Shown: positions 7,503 to 15,850, counted from the first letter of the stretch. The stretch is 32,179 nt of DNA from an uncultured Collinsella sp. (GCA_900543615.1 UQSC01000009.1:1-32179), one strand, 5' to 3'. Numbers and translations: made by a program. The notes: a model not told the origin generated them from the sequence alone.

Positions 7503-7524
7503 GAGGCTCCTTGGTCATAAGTGT

Positions 7525-7546
7525 GGAACGCATAGCTGCACGTTCC
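7525..7546. promoter_or_regulatory. Imperfect palindrome upstream of trmB-like gene
   Basis: GGAACG (7525-7530) and CGTTCC (7541-7546) flank a 10-base centre containing AGCT. On the minus strand it follows a TTGACG that could be a -35 element, although no good -10 is seen at standard spacing. It may be an operator or leader hairpin. Confidence 0.3.
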
Positions 7547-7620
7547 GTCAATGGGTTGAAAAGGGGTGGGCATAGTTTGCCCGAAAGATGTGGTGCGGCT
7601 CGGCGACGAGTTGTCGATGC

Positions 7621-8493
7621 CTACAGGCGCTTGAGGATCACATAGCGGTTGAGCTCGCCGCTGCGACCGTCGGCATGGAAGCGCTCAAGCTCGCGCACGG
7701 GAACCTCGCCGCTCTTGTAGAACGTACGGACGCCGCGCACCAGGTCGGTGATCTGCTGATCGTCAAAGTGATGGCAATAGCGGTAGGCGTGGCGGTCGTT
7801 TTGCCAGCCAATGAGGTGGTCGCCGGCTTCAAACTGGGCGGAATCGTAACCCTCAAACGGCGGGGTGAGCTCGGCGCGGGCTTCGGCGCGAACAGCCTTG
7901 CGCGCCATGCGCTCGTCGTTCATAAACTCCCAAAAGCTGATGGCGATGATGCCGCCCGGGCGCGTCTGGCGCACCAGAGCGTCGAGCACGCGTACACGGT
8001 ACTCGCACGACGGCACATGGTGCATAAAGCCAAAGCAGACCGAGATGTCGGCGAGCGGGGCGTCGAAAAGCACGTCGGGTGTCTCGGCGGGGTTGAGCTT
8101 CATAAGGGCGTCGAGCACGTCGAGTTCCTGGAAGTGCAGGTTGGGAATGCGCAGGGCGTGACCGCGCGCATCGATAGCCAAATCCTGGCACGAGTCGACG
8201 CCATAGAACTCAAACGGGCAGCTGGCATCTGCCGAGGGGTTTGCTCCGTCGACGCCCTTGGCGGCAAGTGCGCCGCCGGCAGCAAAGTTCTCGAATCGCA
8301 TATTGCCGCAGGCAAGATCGAAGACGCGGACGGGATGCTCGATCGTGGCGACGTCGAGCTGTTCGAGCGCGATGTCCATGGTGCGCACCCAGCCGGGCCA
8401 CGGGGCCTGGCGCGTATCGGAGAAGGAGGCGGAGTGTTCGCGATAGAACGTGTTGTTGAGCTGGATGAGCGATGAGGCGAAATCGCGGTTCAC
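7621..8493 (-). CDS. Trm9/ALKBH8-like class I SAM methyltransferase
   Basis: The start is placed at GTG 8493 because GGAGGGAG lies 8 bases upstream, although the frame extends further to an ATG at 8541. The product is 290 residues. It opens with FYREHSASFSDTRQAPWPGW, which mirrors the 'HFS-TR-PWP' start of eukaryotic Trm9/ALKBH8 wobble-uridine methyltransferases. Then come VFDLACGNMRF (SAM motif I, 57-67), FGFMHHVPS and, late, HAYRYCHHFDDQQI, comparable to the RYYH region of Trm9. Trm9 methylates cm5U made by Elongator to mcm5U. A bacterial Elp3 gene lies 2 kb away. The family resemblance is by eye and the reaction is inferred. Confidence 0.7.
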   Translation of the reverse strand: MNRDFASSLIQLNNTFYREHSASFSDTRQAPWPGWVRTMDIALEQLDVATIEHPVRVFDLACGNMRFENFAAGGALAAKGVDGANPSADASCPFEFYGVDSCQDLAIDARGHALRIPNLHFQELDVLDALMKLNPAETPDVLFDAPLADISVCFGFMHHVPSCEYRVRVLDALVRQTRPGGIIAISFWEFMNDERMARKAVRAEARAELTPPFEGYDSAQFEAGDHLIGWQNDRHAYRYCHHFDDQQITDLVRGVRTFYKSGEVPVRELERFHADGRSGELNRYVILKRL

Positions 8494-8625
8494 GGCGCGG
8501 AACTCCCTCCGTTGGCGGTGCGGAATAAACAGTACGACCATACTACCGTTAACGCCGCAACGGGGACAACCAAGCTACGGGTCATTGCTTTGTTTGGACA
8601 CATTTCCGCAGCTCATATGCACCCG

Positions 8626-8657
8626 CAACCGCCGGTTGTCAAAAATCTCACTAGAAT
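8626..8657 (+). promoter_or_regulatory. Perfect 6-1-6 palindrome next to a -10 like hexamer
   Basis: CAACCG (8626-8631) and CGGTTG (8633-8638) form a perfect inverted repeat with one central base. TAGAAT (8652-8657), a good -10 match, follows 13 bases later, so the palindrome sits where -35 would be. It lies between the divergent methyltransferase and XRE-regulator genes and could be an operator for the regulator. Confidence 0.35.
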
Positions 8658-8760
8658 AGGTGGCATGCTTTTGGCGGTGGCGGATAGATTTTTAACTGTG
8701 CAAGGCGCCTTAAGAACAAAAACGGTCCGGCGGCACGGCTGGCATTACATAGGAGGAACC

Positions 8761-9477
8761 ATGAATGTAGAAACTGCGCAGCGGCTCGCCGACCTTCGCC
8801 GCAGCAAAGGCTTTAGCCAAGAAGGGCTGGCACGAAAGCTGGGGCTGTCGCGCCAGGCGGTCAGTAAATGGGAGCGCGCGGAGAGCTCGCCCGATACCGA
8901 GAACCTGATCTCGCTCGCCAAACTCTATGGTGTGAGCCTGGACGAGCTGCTCAATCCGAGCGACGAGATTGAGGACGATATCGAGTTTGAGAACGAGGAC
9001 CGCGCCCGTCAGCGCGAGGCTGAGGCGGCGGAGCGCGCCCGTACCCATGAGGCGGCGGCACGTGCTACCGAGGCGGCAACGCAGGCGAGTGATGCCGCCG
9101 CCAAGGCGGCGCAAGCGGCAAGCTGGAGTGCGCAGGCCGCCAATGCCGCTACGGCACAGGCGACGAACACTGGTGCGCTTAATCCGACTCCGGTGAAGGG
9201 GCCATTCCAGTCGTTCCCGTATTGGGCTGTGTGCTGGCTGCTGTTCTTTTTGCTGATGTTCCTGTTTGGTGCCGGACCCTTTGCCGCGCTGATCTTCTTC
9301 ACGATTCCCATCTATCACTGGGTGGCGCGTGCGCTCGATGGTGATTGGGCGCGTGGAGATATTCAGGTTGGTCCGGCGCCGGTGGCGGCTAGGGCTCAGA
9401 ATACTTCCGCTTCAGTTGATACTGACGTGGCTACCGCGACCACCGCTGAGCCGATCGCCAAAGAGGGTGATGAATGA
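8761..9477 (+). CDS. Membrane-tethered XRE-family regulator
   Basis: The start is ATG 8761, with AGGAGGAACC immediately before it, giving 238 residues. Residues about 5-62 form a classic XRE helix-turn-helix (FSQEGLARKLGLSRQAVSKW, then PDTENLISLAKLYGVSLDEL). An acidic patch and a highly Ala-rich helical linker (about 82-137) follow, then two hydrophobic segments (about 153-170 and 173-190) and a hydrophilic tail. DNA binding at the cytoplasmic face with membrane anchoring is the natural reading. It overlaps the following DUF4097 gene by ATGA, indicating translational coupling, as in envelope-stress gene pairs. Targets are unknown; autoregulation through the upstream palindrome is possible. 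Confidence 0.85.
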   Translation: MNVETAQRLADLRRSKGFSQEGLARKLGLSRQAVSKWERAESSPDTENLISLAKLYGVSLDELLNPSDEIEDDIEFENEDRARQREAEAAERARTHEAAARATEAATQASDAAAKAAQAASWSAQAANAATAQATNTGALNPTPVKGPFQSFPYWAVCWLLFFLLMFLFGAGPFAALIFFTIPIYHWVARALDGDWARGDIQVGPAPVAARAQNTSASVDTDVATATTAEPIAKEGDE

Positions 9478-10376
9478 TGAAGCTTTCGCATGAATCCAAG
9501 GTACGCTTGGGCGTTGGCATCGGAGCGTTTGTGCTCATCATCGGGCTCGTCTTTGGCACTTCGCGGACTTTGATTCATTTTGATGGCCCGTGGGATCTCG
9601 ACGATGTTGTATCCGGCTTGTCCGGTATGGACGATGTGGTTGACGACGACGATTTTATGAACGATGGCGGTAAATATTCCGCTCGGCCTCAGCAACTTTC
9701 GAGCACGACTTTTGACGAAGACGCGTTCCAATCGCTCGACTTGGATGTGACGTCGGGGACGGTCGAGATTAAACGTGTCTCTGGCGGACCGGTACGTGTC
9801 ATCGAAAGCGGGCGCGTTGCAAAGGGGGCGTCTGCTTCCGATGCCGCCACTCAGAATCTGGTTAAGATCGAGGGCTCTACACTCAAGATTAGCCAGTTCG
9901 ACTGCGATGACGAGCGCGCCCATGACCGTAAGGTCACCATTGAACTGCCGCGTGAGCTTGCCGATAACATGATGGGCATTACGGCAAACGTGGGGTTGGG
10001 AGACCTGACGGTCGCGGACATTGCGTGCCACGACTTTGATTTGACGTTGGACTCGGGAGACGTCGCGTTCGCGGGCACCGTGACCGACACTCTGAATGCC
10101 GAGGTCGGTTCGGGCGATGTGACGTTCGAGCTTTACCAGGCCCCCGCGAAATCGATGGACGTGAGTGTGGGCTCGGGCGATGTGGAGATGACGGTTCCGA
10201 ACTCGACGGGCTTTAAGGCGAGCCTCACCTTGGGCAGCGGCGACTTTGAGAGCGATTTCCTTCCGCTTGACTACGACGGCGAGACCATTTTGAATCTTGA
10301 ATTCGATAACGGCGATAAGTCTGCTACGTATCGTTTTGAGGTCGGTTCGGGCGACATGTCGTTTGATTCGGAGTAG
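9474..10376 (+). CDS. DUF4097-family membrane-anchored beta-repeat protein
   Basis: The 300-residue protein starts at ATG 9474, overlapping the regulator stop, or at ATG 9477. One N-terminal membrane helix (VRLGVGIGAFVLIIGLVFG) is followed by an Asp-rich spacer and a DUF4097 beta-solenoid-like region. Its strands carry a repeated GSGDV/GSGDM signature (LDSGDVAFAG, EVGSGDVTFE, SVGSGDVEMT, TLGSGDFESD, EVGSGDMSFD). Proteins of this type often accompany PspC- or XRE-type envelope-stress regulators and are called putative adhesins without firm function. It probably acts outside the membrane as the partner or sensor of the regulator upstream. A strong terminator follows. Confidence 0.82.
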   Translation: MMKLSHESKVRLGVGIGAFVLIIGLVFGTSRTLIHFDGPWDLDDVVSGLSGMDDVVDDDDFMNDGGKYSARPQQLSSTTFDEDAFQSLDLDVTSGTVEIKRVSGGPVRVIESGRVAKGASASDAATQNLVKIEGSTLKISQFDCDDERAHDRKVTIELPRELADNMMGITANVGLGDLTVADIACHDFDLTLDSGDVAFAGTVTDTLNAEVGSGDVTFELYQAPAKSMDVSVGSGDVEMTVPNSTGFKASLTLGSGDFESDFLPLDYDGETILNLEFDNGDKSATYRFEVGSGDMSFDSE

Positions 10377-10425
10377 TGAGGCAGACGAAAGCCTAGGCGA
10401 AGATATAGACGCGCTGTTTGATGAA

Positions 10426-10458
10426 GGCGCCGGAGCCGTGACGGGCTCCGGCGCCTTT
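10426..10458 (+). terminator. Rho-independent terminator after the DUF4097 gene
   Basis: GGCGCCGGAGCC (10426-10437) pairs perfectly with GGCTCCGGCGCC (10444-10455) around GTGACG, followed by TTT. It lies just before the elp3 promoter. Confidence 0.85.
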
Positions 10459-10463
10459 ACCTT

Positions 10464-10475
10464 TACAATGGGGAC
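10464..10475 (+). promoter_or_regulatory. TACAAT -10 placed for a leaderless elp3 transcript
   Basis: TACAAT (10464-10469) ends 6 bases before the elp3 ATG at 10476, so transcription would start at or next to the A of the ATG. GGGGAC directly abuts the start codon and is too close to act as a normal Shine-Dalgarno. The -35 position would fall inside the preceding terminator stem. Confidence 0.45.
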
Positions 10476-12383
10476 ATGGAACAGATTATCTTGAACATAC
10501 TCGAGGCCCTGCGTCGCGGCGAGACCGTGGACGACAAGGCGCTCGTCAAACTGATACATGCCGAGGCGCGCCGTGAGGGCGCCGACAAACGTGACCTGGC
10601 CAAGCGCCGCCTGCTGCCATTCTGCCAGCGGGTTAAACGCGAGGAGCCGGCTCGGTGGGCTGCGTGGAATGTCGATTCCGATCTGGAACGTCAACTGCTG
10701 CAGGTCCTGCGCATGAAGCCTCGTCGCACGGCTTCGGGCGTGGCGACCATTACCGTTATCACCAAGCCCTGGCCGTGCTCGGGCGATTGCCTGTTTTGCC
10801 CCAACGATCTGCGCATGCCTAAAAGCTATCTGCATGCCGAGCCGGCGTGTGCCCGTGCGGAGCAAAACTGCTTCGACCCGTATCTGCAAGTGAGTGCCCG
10901 TTTGACGGCGCTTTCGCAGATGGGGCATGCGACCGATAAGATTGAGCTCATTGTGCTCGGCGGTACCTGGAGCGACTATCCGCAAGGGTATCAGGCGTGG
11001 TTTATGTCGGAGCTCTTCCGCGCGCTCAATGACGATGCCGTGGCTGGTGTGGCGGCTAACCCCATGTTGGCGCGTCCGGGCATCAGCCGTGCCGAGGCGG
11101 GGCGTCTGCTCGACGATGCGCCTGCCGATGCCCTGTCGCCGGTGGTAGCGGAGCGCCGCGAGCGCTATCGGGCTGCCGGCATTGCGACTGACGAGGCTGA
11201 GCTTGCTGCCGGCGTTGCCGACGAGCAGGGTCGTGTGGATGCTGCCGTGGGCGGCTATAACCGCGCGGTGCGTTGTCTGTACGGCCCTGGTACGCCGTGG
11301 GGCGAGGTTGCCGAGTGGCAAACGGCAACGATGGAGGAGCTTGAGCGTCAGCAGCGCATCAACGAGACGGCAAAGCATCGCGTGGTGGGACTCGTTATCG
11401 AGACGCGTCCCGATGCCGTAACGCCGCAGGCACTTACGCTCATCCGCCGCCTGGGCTGCACCAAGATCCAGATGGGTATCCAGAGCCTCGACCAGCACCT
11501 GCTCGATATCAACGAGCGTCGCATTTCGGTGGCGCAGATCGAGCGGGCGTTTTCGCTTGCGCGCCTGTTTGGCTTTAAGATCCACGCGCACTTTATGCTC
11601 AATTTGTTGGGTGCTACGCCCGAGGGGGACAAGCGTGACTACGAGCGCTTTATGACCGAGGGGGCCTTTATGCCCGACGAGGTCAAGGTCTACCCGTGTG
11701 CGCTCATCGAGGGCTCGCGTTTGGTGGGCTGCTACGAGCGCGGCGAGTGGCGCCCCTATACCGAGGAAGAACTGCTCGATGTGTTGGCCGACGACATCGT
11801 GGTGACGCCGGCGTTCTGCCGCATCAGTCGCATGATCCGTGACTTTAGTTCCGACGACATCATGGTGGGCAACAAGAAACCCAACCTGCGTCAGCTCGTC
11901 GAAAACCGCTTGGCCGCTCGGGGTGACGGTGCGACGGTGCGCGAGATTCGCTATCGCGAGATCAGCACGGCGGGTGCCGACTTGGATGAGCTATCTCTTG
12001 ATGAGGAGGTGGCGTACGAGACGCCGGTGACGCACGAGCGCTTTTTGCAGTGGGTGACGCCGCAGGGCAAGATCGCGGGCTTTTTGCGGTTGTCGCTGCC
12101 CGACCATTCGTTTGTTGCCGCGCATGCGGACGAGTTGCTGACGATGCCGGATGAGGCGATGATTCGCGAGGTACACGTGTATGGCATGGCGGCGCGCGTG
12201 GGGTATCAAGGCCAGGCGGCCCAGCACCATGGGTTGGGGCGTCTGCTCGTAGAGCGTGCGTGCGAGATTGCCCGGGATGCGGGTTATGCGCGTATCAACG
12301 TGATTAGCGCGATTGGCACACGCGAGTACTATCGCCATCTTGGATTTTATGACCATGGCCTTTATCTGCAAAAGGAGCTCTAG
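10476..12383 (+). CDS. elp3: Bacterial Elp3: radical SAM/GNAT tRNA wobble-uridine modification enzyme
   Basis: The 635-residue protein has the Elp3 layout. A helical N-terminus (1-90) is followed by a radical-SAM core with the CSGDCLFC cluster motif (Cys101, 105, 108). The segments NCFDPYLQVSARL, KIELIVLGGTWSDYP and GLVIETRPDAVTP follow, and a C-terminal GNAT acetyltransferase domain carries GRLLVERACEIARDAG and ISAIGTREYYRHLGFYDHG. Elp3 uses acetyl-CoA and a SAM-derived radical to build cm5U at tRNA position 34. All key motifs look intact. The gene is probably leaderless. The stop is followed immediately by the ATG of a spermidine-synthase-like gene. A Trm9-like methyltransferase lies 2 kb upstream on the other strand. 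Confidence 0.93.
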   Translation: MEQIILNILEALRRGETVDDKALVKLIHAEARREGADKRDLAKRRLLPFCQRVKREEPARWAAWNVDSDLERQLLQVLRMKPRRTASGVATITVITKPWPCSGDCLFCPNDLRMPKSYLHAEPACARAEQNCFDPYLQVSARLTALSQMGHATDKIELIVLGGTWSDYPQGYQAWFMSELFRALNDDAVAGVAANPMLARPGISRAEAGRLLDDAPADALSPVVAERRERYRAAGIATDEAELAAGVADEQGRVDAAVGGYNRAVRCLYGPGTPWGEVAEWQTATMEELERQQRINETAKHRVVGLVIETRPDAVTPQALTLIRRLGCTKIQMGIQSLDQHLLDINERRISVAQIERAFSLARLFGFKIHAHFMLNLLGATPEGDKRDYERFMTEGAFMPDEVKVYPCALIEGSRLVGCYERGEWRPYTEEELLDVLADDIVVTPAFCRISRMIRDFSSDDIMVGNKKPNLRQLVENRLAARGDGATVREIRYREISTAGADLDELSLDEEVAYETPVTHERFLQWVTPQGKIAGFLRLSLPDHSFVAAHADELLTMPDEAMIREVHVYGMAARVGYQGQAAQHHGLGRLLVERACEIARDAGYARINVISAIGTREYYRHLGFYDHGLYLQKEL

Positions 12384-13262
12384 ATGAACAAGCCGAGTGT
12401 TTCTGCTGGCGTCGTTGCCGGCGTTGCCCTGGGAGCCGCGGCACTTGGTGCGGCCGCCGTCGCTGTTCGTGCTGCCTGTCTGCAGGTTGCGCGAACCCGC
12501 AATGGGTTGGCGCGTGTGAAGCGCGTGCACGATGGGGACGGCGATGAGATTCGCGTGTTGGTGCAAGGCGGCGTCTACCAAAGCGCAAGCTACGTTGGTG
12601 AGCGTTGGGCGGAGCCCGTCTTTGCGTACTATCGTGCGTTTGACGACGTGTTTGAGTCCGAGGATGCGATGCGCGATGCTTATGGTCACGGCATCGACCG
12701 CATGCTTGTGCTGGGTGGCGGCGGGTTTGCCTATCCCAAGTTCGCGCTGATGTCGCACGAGAGCTTGCGCATGGACGTCATTGAGTACGATGCCGAGGTT
12801 ACGCGCCTGGCGCGCCGCTGGTTCTACCTAGACGAGCTGGAGCGCGCGGCGGGCGATCGCCTGCGGGTGATAACCGCTGAGGCTCGCTCGTATTTGGGTG
12901 TGACGAGCGTGGGCCATCGTCGCTACGACGTGGTCGTGAGCGATTGCTTTGGCGGTGCCGAGCCCGTGCGCGGGCTGGCGACCGTTGAGGCGCTGCGCCT
13001 GGTGCGGGGCAGCCTGAACCCCGGGGGTATCTACGTGGCCAATATCGTGAGCGCAAACGAGGGGAGCGATGTGACGTTCCTGCGCGACTGTGCCGCCACG
13101 GCGCTTGAGGTGTTCGACCATGCTTGGGTGGTCCCCTGTGGCGATGCAGAGTTCGGCGGCGAGGAGAATTATCTGCTCATCGCCAGCGACGGCGACTACG
13201 CCTTTGCCGAAGCTGTGCCCTTCGACACCGACTTCCTCGGCACCATCCTTCACGACAAGTAA
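12384..13262 (+). CDS. Spermidine-synthase-fold protein with N-terminal membrane segment
   Basis: The 292-residue protein opens with an Ala/Val-rich membrane segment (about 8-32). A polyamine-synthase-type Rossmann fold follows: MLVLGGGGFAYPKFAL (nucleotide loop), MDVIEYDAEVTRLARRWF (acidic residues after strand 2) and YDVVVSDCFGGAEP (the position of the catalytic Asp). Similar membrane-linked spermidine synthase homologues exist in actinobacteria, and their substrates are mostly unproven. The ATG follows the elp3 stop with no gap, so translation is probably coupled. It could be an aminopropyltransferase or a different SAM-type enzyme. It converges with the helicase gene, 27 bases away. Confidence 0.75.
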   Translation: MNKPSVSAGVVAGVALGAAALGAAAVAVRAACLQVARTRNGLARVKRVHDGDGDEIRVLVQGGVYQSASYVGERWAEPVFAYYRAFDDVFESEDAMRDAYGHGIDRMLVLGGGGFAYPKFALMSHESLRMDVIEYDAEVTRLARRWFYLDELERAAGDRLRVITAEARSYLGVTSVGHRRYDVVVSDCFGGAEPVRGLATVEALRLVRGSLNPGGIYVANIVSANEGSDVTFLRDCAATALEVFDHAWVVPCGDAEFGGEENYLLIASDGDYAFAEAVPFDTDFLGTILHDK

Positions 13263-13289
13263 GTCTCCCCGTCCCAAAAAGGACTGGCC

Positions 13290-15734
13290 TTAGGCGTGGT
13301 CGCGCCAGCTGAGGACGCGCTGTTTCATGCCCTCGATGTCGAGCACGCCTTCGGCGAAGCCTTTGCGCACGAGCTCCTCGGGAACGTACTCGTCGTAACG
13401 ATCAAAGTAAGGCACCTCGCCGGGATAGACGAGCTCGATGGGATCGAAGTCCTTCACGGCCTCGGCGGCGAGCACTTCAAAGAACATCTCTTCGTCGGCC
13501 TTCATCTTAAATTGCATAAAGTACGGGCGCGACGGGTCGAGTCCGCGAAGGCCCAGCTCCGCGGCACATTTAATCTTGAGCATGCGCTCGAGTGCCAAAA
13601 AGGCGTAGCTGCCCAGCCAGGGGAAGAGCACCCAGGTGTCGCCACCCAGGTTGATGAGCGGCTTAGTTCCCGCGCCCGAAAGCTTGGCCGTATGACGAGC
13701 CTGCACTAAGCGGGCCCGTGCGTTACCCATGAGGTACGGATATGTTGCGTGCTCGTTGAGCGCCTTGCGCATGCGCTCGAGTACGTGCGTGTTGATGTCA
13801 CCGGGACAGTCGCCAAAGTAGGCCGGCACACGGCCCTTGACCTGCGTGGCAAAGACGGTATGACGCTTCCAATCCACTTCCTCGACAATCCAGCAATGGC
13901 CTGCGATGGCGATGCGCTCACCGGGCGGTGGCGGATTGACGATTGTGCCCAGCTCGGCCGACTCGCTGCGAACGGTGAACTCCTCGTTTTCCTGGAACAC
14001 GGCGTAGAACTTAAAGTTGTTAATGATGCGCTCGCCCGCGAGACCCACGATGAGCCCGCCACCTTCGGTGACCTGGATATGGTCGATCTTAATGAGGTGA
14101 CGCAGCAGCACACGGTAATCGTCTGCCGAGACACGGTGGAAATAGCTGAGCGTGAGCACGCGCTGGGCAAGTTCGGCCGGCGTGAGCTCGCCGGTGCTGG
14201 CGAGGGTCGACATAGTCTGGTGATAGAGCAGACTGTAGGGGAGTCGATCGAGCTCGGGCGGCTCGACCCACTTTTCCTCGCGATAGAGTTGTACGAGCGC
14301 GATACCCTGCAGGAGCTTCCAGGGAATGGTTTCGGGCATCATCGTGCGCGGCTCGGGTTCTTCCTCGCGCATGACAAACCACATCTCGGGCGGAAGGTCG
14401 CGACGGCCTGTGCGCCCCATGCGCTGCAAAAAGGAGCTGACGGTAAACGGCGCGTCAATCTGGAAGGCGCGCTCCAGGCGGCCGATATCGATACCGAGCT
14501 CCAACGTAGAGGTGGTGACGGTTGTCTGCGTCTGCTCCTCGTCGCGCATGAGCTCCTCGGCCGTCTCGCGCAGCGATGCCGAAAGATTGCCGTGATGGAT
14601 GAGAAAGCGGTCGGGCTCGTGTCGACTTTCGCAGTAGCTGCGCAGCATGGAGCACACGGCCTCTGCCTCCTCGCGCGAGTTGGCAAAGACCAGGCACTTG
14701 CGGCCGCGCGTATGCTCAAAGATATAGCCCATACCGGGGTCGGCGTTGTCGGGCGCCGTGTCGGTGGGGTTGAGAAGCGCCTGCTCGGTCGCTCGTGGGA
14801 TGTCGACTTCGCCCTCGGGGGCCGAGGAAGTGCGACGGTCTTTGGGAGCGTCCTTGCCCCGCGCCTGCTCGCGACGTTGACGACGTTCCGCCTGTGTAAG
14901 CTGTCCGCTGTGGCGCATGTCTTGTCCGGATGCGGGCAGCGCCGCGGGTGCCACTGCCTCAATGCGCTCGCACGCAAGCACTTCGGCCTCTTGAGGACCC
15001 ATGCTCTCGAATCCTCGCTGCTGTGCCTGGGGACCCGAGTTGTAGAAGTGCTCCATGGAGATACGCCACACGCGACGCGGTTCCTCAAAACGGGGGATAA
15101 CGCAGTCGCGTCCCGTTCCCTGTGAGAGAAAGGCACCCGTGCGCTCGGGGTCGCCGATGGTGGCCGAAAGGCCAATGCGGCGGGGCTGCACGCCTGCCAT
15201 GCGCGAGAGTCGCTCGATAAGGCAGAGCGTCTGCCCGCCACGGTCGCCGCGCATGAGCGAATGGACCTCGTCGATGACCACATAGCGCAGGTCGCAAAAC
15301 ATGCGCGGGATCGCCATGTGCTTATGGATTAAGAGCGCTTCGAGTGACTCGGGCGTAATCTGCAAGATGCCGCTCGGTTTTTTGATGAGCTTAGCCTTGT
15401 GCGACTGCGAGACATCGCCATGCCAGTGCCAGACAGGGATATTGGCTTCTTCGCACAGGTCGTTGAGGCGGACGAATTGGTCATTGATGAGCGCCTTGAG
15501 GGGGCCAATGTAGAGGGCGCCCACGCTTGCGGGCGGGTTCTCCCAAAACTCGGTCAGGATGGGAAAAAAGGCTGCCTCGGTTTTGCCGGAAGCCGTGGAT
15601 GCCGTCAGGAGCACATTGTCCTGCGTGTTAAAGATGGCATCTGCCGCCGCAACCTGGATAGAGCGCAAGCTCTCCCAATCGTGGGAGTAGATGAAGTCTT
15701 GGATAAACGGGGCGTAGCGGTCAAAGGCGTTCAC
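13290..15734 (-). CDS. Lhr/BrxHI-like SF2 DEAD/DEAH helicase of a TerB-ATPase-helicase operon
   Basis: The start is placed at GTG 15734 because AGGAGG lies 5 bases upstream; the open frame extends to 15776. The 814-residue helicase shows TASTASGKTEA (Walker A, Lys51), VVIDEVHSLM (DEVH 155-158), LSATIGD (189-195), CLVFANSREEAEAV, TSTLELGIDIG and RMGRTGRR (motif VI). A winged-helix-like Lhr region and a long C-terminus follow. A charged low-complexity insert (about residues 275-345) separates the RecA domains. Relatives are the helicases of BREX type II and TerB-linked DNA-processing clusters. It is the last gene after the TerB and ATPase genes on the same strand, with a 116-base gap that holds a small palindrome. 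Confidence 0.88.
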   Translation of the reverse strand: MNAFDRYAPFIQDFIYSHDWESLRSIQVAAADAIFNTQDNVLLTASTASGKTEAAFFPILTEFWENPPASVGALYIGPLKALINDQFVRLNDLCEEANIPVWHWHGDVSQSHKAKLIKKPSGILQITPESLEALLIHKHMAIPRMFCDLRYVVIDEVHSLMRGDRGGQTLCLIERLSRMAGVQPRRIGLSATIGDPERTGAFLSQGTGRDCVIPRFEEPRRVWRISMEHFYNSGPQAQQRGFESMGPQEAEVLACERIEAVAPAALPASGQDMRHSGQLTQAERRQRREQARGKDAPKDRRTSSAPEGEVDIPRATEQALLNPTDTAPDNADPGMGYIFEHTRGRKCLVFANSREEAEAVCSMLRSYCESRHEPDRFLIHHGNLSASLRETAEELMRDEEQTQTTVTTSTLELGIDIGRLERAFQIDAPFTVSSFLQRMGRTGRRDLPPEMWFVMREEEPEPRTMMPETIPWKLLQGIALVQLYREEKWVEPPELDRLPYSLLYHQTMSTLASTGELTPAELAQRVLTLSYFHRVSADDYRVLLRHLIKIDHIQVTEGGGLIVGLAGERIINNFKFYAVFQENEEFTVRSESAELGTIVNPPPPGERIAIAGHCWIVEEVDWKRHTVFATQVKGRVPAYFGDCPGDINTHVLERMRKALNEHATYPYLMGNARARLVQARHTAKLSGAGTKPLINLGGDTWVLFPWLGSYAFLALERMLKIKCAAELGLRGLDPSRPYFMQFKMKADEEMFFEVLAAEAVKDFDPIELVYPGEVPYFDRYDEYVPEELVRKGFAEGVLDIEGMKQRVLSWRDHA

Positions 15735-15821
15735 GGGGCCTCCTCTCAAATACGAACCTCTTAACGTGGCTGGCAATGGTTTGCTGCATTACTACTTCAA
15801 CGTTTGCCCAGATAAAACCTG

Positions 15822-15846
15822 CCAAAATAAACCCGTCCCTTTTTGG
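15822..15846. repeat. Small palindrome inside the TerB-ATPase-helicase operon
   Basis: CCAAAA (15822-15827) and TTTTGG (15841-15846) flank a TAAACCCGTCCCT centre. On the minus strand the stretch contains AAAAAGGGACGGGT, then two similar tandem units (GGTTTATTTTGGCA and GGTTTTATCTGGGCA). The GGGAC(A/G)GG core also occurs in the 1700-1752 palindrome, and CCCCGTCCC occurs at 13266. It is probably a repeat-family insertion in the only real gap of this operon. Confidence 0.45.
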
Positions 15847-15850
15847 TAGG

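Noticed and set aside
9396..11591. 731-aa open frame on the minus strand
   Set aside because: It lies antisense to elp3 and the DUF4097 gene, which carry clear family motifs and starts. The composition (Arg/His/Leu-rich) is typical of an antisense shadow in GC-rich DNA.
13749..15125. 458-aa open frame on the plus strand
   Set aside because: It is antisense to the helicase with intact motifs, has no recognisable domain and no ribosome-binding site.
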